A stretch of DNA of 64,000 bases from Linepithema humile (Eukaryota; Arthropoda; Insecta; Hymenoptera; Formicidae): positions 1,302,001-1,366,000 of the forward strand of contig NC_090134.1 of NCBI RefSeq assembly GCF_040581485.1, read 5' to 3'. The notes under the pieces are model-generated. The model made no database searches. It worked only from the letters and a program-made list of their open reading frames with translations, and was not told the origin of the DNA. This document shows, one piece after another, positions 63,601 to 64,000 of this stretch. A program made the translations under genes and the position numbers. Position 1 is the first letter of the stretch, and every line of letters begins with the position of its first letter.

Positions 63601-64000
63601 TGTGTGCGATATATACAGTGTGATCGCACAGATTTGCACGGTAATTCCAAAAACGTGACGCTTGCCGAGATATGTATCAAATGTTAAAAAAAAAAAAAAA
63701 AAAATGGTGGAGAAAGATACGGAGGTTAATCGCGAGTTATTGTTGAGGAAGAATTTGCCGCAACCCGATCGGAGGATATCGTTTCGCCCAGCGAAATATC
63801 GTGGCGCGTGAATTTACGGTCGCACTGTATGCCGGATGAGCCACGTCCTACATATCCATTTTGCATTTCAGCTATACAGTTGCGCGGTGCAACTCCTTTC
63901 CGCTATCCGCCAGCATGCAGATACGCGTTTTGCGCGTATTATACGGAATGAACGGCCGCGGTGTCGCCCACCCCCGGTTTTCATTCGACGGCCGTAACAG

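Larger units (their letters stand above)
5603..64000 (+). other. RPUSD2: Partial gene span: RPUSD2/RluA-like RNA pseudouridine synthase
   Basis: This span joins the three exons and their introns. The sum is 115 codons plus one base of an N-terminal region, compared with about 545 residues for human RPUSD2, so most of the protein lies downstream. Exon phases run 0/0/1 without conflict and no in-frame stop arises at either junction. The product is expected to be a soluble RNA-modifying enzyme; compartment cannot be judged from the leader. The 44.5-kb first intron is large for an RNA-modification enzyme and carries most of the other features in the window. Transcript start and polyadenylation site are not identified. 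Confidence 0.8.
57007..64000 (+). other. Start of intron 3, open at the window end
   Basis: The donor is GTTAGT after exon 3, phase 1. The expected continuation (a second Gly base, then Leu-Arg-Lys-Val and Pro-Tyr-Tyr-Phe) was not found on the + strand up to 64000. A chance reading L-R-E-V at about 57128 lacks the rest. Contents are the decayed ~24-bp repeat (57.7-58.3 kb), a CRE-like cluster, A-rich runs and a GC/AC microsatellite. Confidence 0.65.

Overview
The window looks like nuclear DNA from an insect, most likely a hymenopteran and ant-like. It has AT-rich stretches alternating with CpG-dense blocks, consensus GT-AG splice sites, no bacterial gene organisation, many simple repeats, and a nuclear copy of mitochondrial cox3 that reads only in the invertebrate mitochondrial code. 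The order is inferred from composition; genus and species cannot be told from here.

I can support one protein-coding gene, on the + strand, and only its 5' part. Three phase-compatible exons (5603-5755, 50300-50404, 56919-57006) encode 115 codons plus one base. The third exon ends with the conserved entry motif of the RluA-type RNA pseudouridine synthases related to human RPUSD2, insect RluA-1/RluA-2 and yeast Pus8/Pus9. The catalytic domain must lie beyond base 64000. Intron 1 is 44,544 bp, intron 2 is 6,514 bp, and intron 3 is still open at the window end. Most of the window is therefore 5' flank (1 to about 4.8 kb), a CpG-rich probable promoter/5'UTR block (about 4.8-5.6 kb), and intron.

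The flank and introns hold: (i) three same-strand copies of a short AT-rich repeat with CACTG..AAAAAAATC inverted ends (about 1.3, 18.8 and 21.3 kb), one cut off by a 200-bp tetranucleotide microsatellite; (ii) a 120-nt, 46-column hairpin at 40.57-40.69 kb whose arm differences almost all keep pairing as G:U on the + strand, a strong microRNA-precursor-like candidate; (iii) a frameshifted cox3 NUMT about 0.7 kb before exon 2; (iv) a roughly 0.45-0.6 kb imperfect inverted repeat in intron 2; (v) a second copy of the exon-3 splice-acceptor neighbourhood 450 bp upstream of the real one; and (vi) a decayed ~24-bp repeat carrying several TGATAA (GATA-factor type) sites in intron 3.

The many long open frames elsewhere are arginine-rich or low-complexity readings of CpG-rich DNA and are not annotated as genes. 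No rRNA, tRNA, CRISPR array, intact transposase or reverse transcriptase was seen.
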